A DNA stretch of 64,000 nt, taken from contig NZ_FMVW01000004.1 in assembly GCF_900102695.1 (NCBI RefSeq), positions 248,001 to 312,000 on the forward strand, given 5' to 3'. A program made the translations under genes and the position numbers. The DNA is from Afifella marina DSM 2698. Lineage in GTDB: Bacteria > Pseudomonadota > Alphaproteobacteria > Rhizobiales > Afifellaceae. Below the pieces are notes generated by a model, which did no database searches, was not told where the DNA came from, and saw nothing but the letters and a program-made list of their open reading frames with translations. Position 1 is the stretch's first letter. Every line of letters starts with the position of its first letter. This document shows positions 62,223-64,000 of this stretch, one piece after another.

Positions 62223-62689
62223 GTGGTACTCCATTGCGGGAAAACTGTAAGGCTCCCCTTTGCCAAGAGTTCATTTAGCAAACCGCGAGGGAGCTGTCTG
62301 TCGCCGAAACGCAACAGTGACAGGGTTTCAAACCAGCTGATTATTGTTAACGAACGTTAATGTGCGGCGGCAAACTGTGAACGATAAGTTAATGCACCCT
62401 TTTCCCGCCACATTGTGGCAGAAATCGATCGGAATTTTGTCGAAGCCTATTTCTAGAATAACGATGGTCCTACAATGTTTATTCGGTACGCTCTTGCACT
62501 TTTTGTTAGGACGAAGTTCTAAAGCGAAGACGTATTAAGACAAAAGGCTCCGCGGGCCTTTCAAAAGAGAGGCAAATTCGACACCTAATTTGGGAGCGTT
62601 TCATCGGGATGGGCTCTCGCCACACGCCCGCCGACGGAGCCTCATAGAAAATGCGCAGAGGACGAAAGTGCGCTAGCTCAACCGTTTGC
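62223..62689. other. AT-richer spacer between the porin-like gene and the helicase
   Basis: The two genes diverge, so this holds both promoter regions. It is visibly poorer in G+C than its surroundings between about 62340 and 62620. It contains a perfect palindrome TTAACGAACGTTAA (62347-62360) and a nearby TTAA that may be regulator sites. A 24-codon hydrophobic ORF near 62463 has no ribosome binding site. Confidence 0.5.
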
Positions 62690-62717
62690 TTGACACATGT
62701 CGCATGGCACCTATGGT
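62690..62717 (+). promoter_or_regulatory. Promoter of the DEAD-box helicase gene
   Basis: Perfect -35 TTGACA (62690-62695), a 16-base spacer and -10 TATGGT (62712-62717). The start near 62725 gives a leader of about 50 bases before the ATG at 62776. Confidence 0.6.
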
Positions 62718-62775
62718 GCGGCTCGTGTAAACAAGCCCGACGTCGAGAAGTTTTCCGCCGGGCGCGAAATTTCCC

Positions 62776-64000
62776 ATGAGCTTTGATAATCTAGGTTTAA
62801 GCGACAAGGTTTTGCAGGCCGTTCACGCGGTTGGCTACACCGAACCGACGCCCATTCAGGCGGCGGCGATCCCGCATGTGCTTGCAGGACGCGACGTCCT
62901 CGGCCTCGCCCAGACGGGCACGGGCAAGACGGCATCCTTCACTCTTCCGATGCTCACGCTTCTGGAGCGCGGTCGCGCTCGCGCACGCATGCCGCGGACG
63001 CTCATCCTTGAGCCGACGCGGGAGCTCGCGGCCCAGGTGGAAGACAATTTCTCCGGCTACGGCGCCAACCACAAACTCACCGTGGCGCTTCTCATCGGCG
63101 GCATCTCATTCGACGAGCAGGACAAGAAGCTGACGCGGGGTGCCGACGTTCTGATCGCGACACCAGGGCGCCTGCTCGACCATTTCGAGCGCGGCCGGCT
63201 GCTTCTGACGGGTGTCGAAGTCCTCGTTATCGACGAGGCGGACCGTATGCTCGACATGGGCTTTATCCCAGACATCGAGCGGATCGTCAGCCTGATCACG
63301 GCGACGCGCAAACCGCAGACGCTTCTTTTCTCGGCAACGATGCCGAAGGAAATCGCCACGCTCGCGGCGAAGTTCATGACCAATCCGGAGCGGGTGGAAG
63401 TTTCCCGACCGTCCAGCACGGCGGAAAACGTCAGCCAACACACCGTCGTCACGGGTCGCAAACCGCACGAGAAGCGTGTCGCTTTGCGGGCTTTGATCGA
63501 TCGCGAAAAAGATCTCACCAACGCGATCATCTTCTGCAATCGCAAGCGTGATGTTGCGACGCTCGAGCGCTCGCTCAGGCGGCACGGCTATTCGGCTGGG
63601 GCGTTGCACGGTGATATGGACCAGCATGCGCGGCTTGCGACGCTGGAATCATTCCGTGAAAATCGCATCAGCCTTCTGGTCGCCTCGGACGTCGCGGCTC
63701 GCGGCCTCGATATCCCGGCGGTCAGTCACATCTTCAATTTCGACGTGCCGACGCATGCGGAAGATTATGTGCACCGAATCGGCCGGACGGGCCGGGCTGG
63801 GCGCACGGGTCGCTCCTTCACGCTGATGACGGCGGAAGAGAAGAAATACGTTACTGCGATCGAAAAGCTCATTCATCGCGAAATCCCGCCCCTTCCCGAC
63901 TTTGAAGCCGCCGAACCGGAGGCCGACGAGGAAGATGAGCGTCCGCGGCGCTCGTCGTCGCGGCGCGGAAAGAGCGGCAGCCGGGAGCGTTCGCGGAGCG
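62776..64000 (+). CDS. DEAD-box ATP-dependent RNA helicase (3' end outside window)
   Basis: A 408-residue N-terminal portion is visible. It starts MSFDNLGLSDKVLQAVHAVG and shows all core motifs: the Q motif (GYTEPTPIQ), Walker A AQTGTGKT (residues 45-52), PTRELA, TPGRLLD, DEAD (VIDEADRMLDMGF), SAT (FSATMP), then domain 2 with IIFCNRKRDV, ALHGDMDQ, VASDVAARGLDIP and HRIGRTGRAGRTG. After about residue 385 a basic, Ser/Arg-rich tail begins (RPRRSSSRRGKSGSRERS) and continues past the window. This is the RhlE-like arrangement; such helicases remodel mRNA and ribosome precursors, often in the cold. Confidence 0.95.
   Translation, partial: MSFDNLGLSDKVLQAVHAVGYTEPTPIQAAAIPHVLAGRDVLGLAQTGTGKTASFTLPMLTLLERGRARARMPRTLILEPTRELAAQVEDNFSGYGANHKLTVALLIGGISFDEQDKKLTRGADVLIATPGRLLDHFERGRLLLTGVEVLVIDEADRMLDMGFIPDIERIVSLITATRKPQTLLFSATMPKEIATLAAKFMTNPERVEVSRPSSTAENVSQHTVVTGRKPHEKRVALRALIDREKDLTNAIIFCNRKRDVATLERSLRRHGYSAGALHGDMDQHARLATLESFRENRISLLVASDVAARGLDIPAVSHIFNFDVPTHAEDYVHRIGRTGRAGRTGRSFTLMTAEEKKYVTAIEKLIHREIPPLPDFEAAEPEADEEDERPRRSSSRRGKSGSRERSRS

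Noticed and set aside
62463-62538. 24-codon hydrophobic ORF in the porin-helicase spacer
   Set aside because: No ribosome binding site or promoter; unlike the 32-codon ORF at 21.2 kb, start signals are missing.

Overview
The window is a high-GC chromosomal segment of an alphaproteobacterium, most likely of the order Hyphomicrobiales (Rhizobiales). Three things point there: the long runs gltA / lpxB-lpxI-lpxA-fabZ-lpxD-bamA-rseP-dxr-cdsA-uppS-frr-pyrH-tsf-rpsB-dnaE and nuoA-N-birA-rnj-mce-DUF1467-proS-lol; the use of LpxI, RNase J, a single LolC/E-type subunit and a short ProRS; and an Omp25-like porin. I cannot fix the family or genus from sequence alone.

Layout. 1-16 kb: the 3' part of gltA (+) converges on a dense minus-strand cluster. 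That cluster makes lipid A (lpxD, fabZ, lpxA, lpxI, lpxB), inserts outer-membrane proteins (bamA), proteolyses membrane regulators (rseP), makes isoprenoid and phospholipid precursors (dxr, uppS, cdsA), and supplies translation factors and UMP (rpsB, tsf, pyrH, frr). A strong promoter sits in front of rpsB. 16-25 kb: dnaE (-), a divergent exported phytase-like esterase (+), a very small membrane protein gene, lolD-lolC and proS. 25-44.3 kb: an opposite-strand terminator with a candidate small RNA, then DUF1467, mce, rnj, birA and the complete 14-gene complex I (nuo) operon, all on the minus strand. The nuo operon also contains a 71-aa membrane protein gene between nuoH and nuoI and an unrecognised 97-codon ORF between nuoF and nuoG. 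44.4-47.9 kb: a more accessory stretch with a CPBP-family membrane protease, a VWA plus RTX-repeat protein, and tRNA-Asp and tRNA-Val, each with its own promoter. 47.9-56.5 kb: a proteostasis block (hup, lon, clpX, clpP, tig), tRNA-Leu and the NAD(P)HX repair enzyme. 56.6-64 kb (+ unless noted): glnB (with a good sigma-54 promoter) and glnA, parE, an Omp25-like outer-membrane protein (-), and the 5' part of a DEAD-box RNA helicase that runs off the window.

How it fits together. Most of the window is conserved housekeeping. The envelope genes form one functional set: lipid A synthesis, BamA, RseP, LolCD and the porin. The nuo genes form one respiratory complex. lon, clpXP and tig form one protein quality-control set. 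No mobile element, integrase, CRISPR array or classical defence system was found. The less ordinary signals are protein tails (RpsB, NuoE, trigger factor), small ORFs (32, 71 and 97 codons), the VWA-RTX protein, and regulatory structures (terminator hairpin abutting lpxD, rpsB leader, sigma-54 site before glnB, orphan terminator at 25.4 kb). Nothing here clearly amounts to a wholly new multi-gene system; the best leads are the small genes and the VWA-RTX protein.
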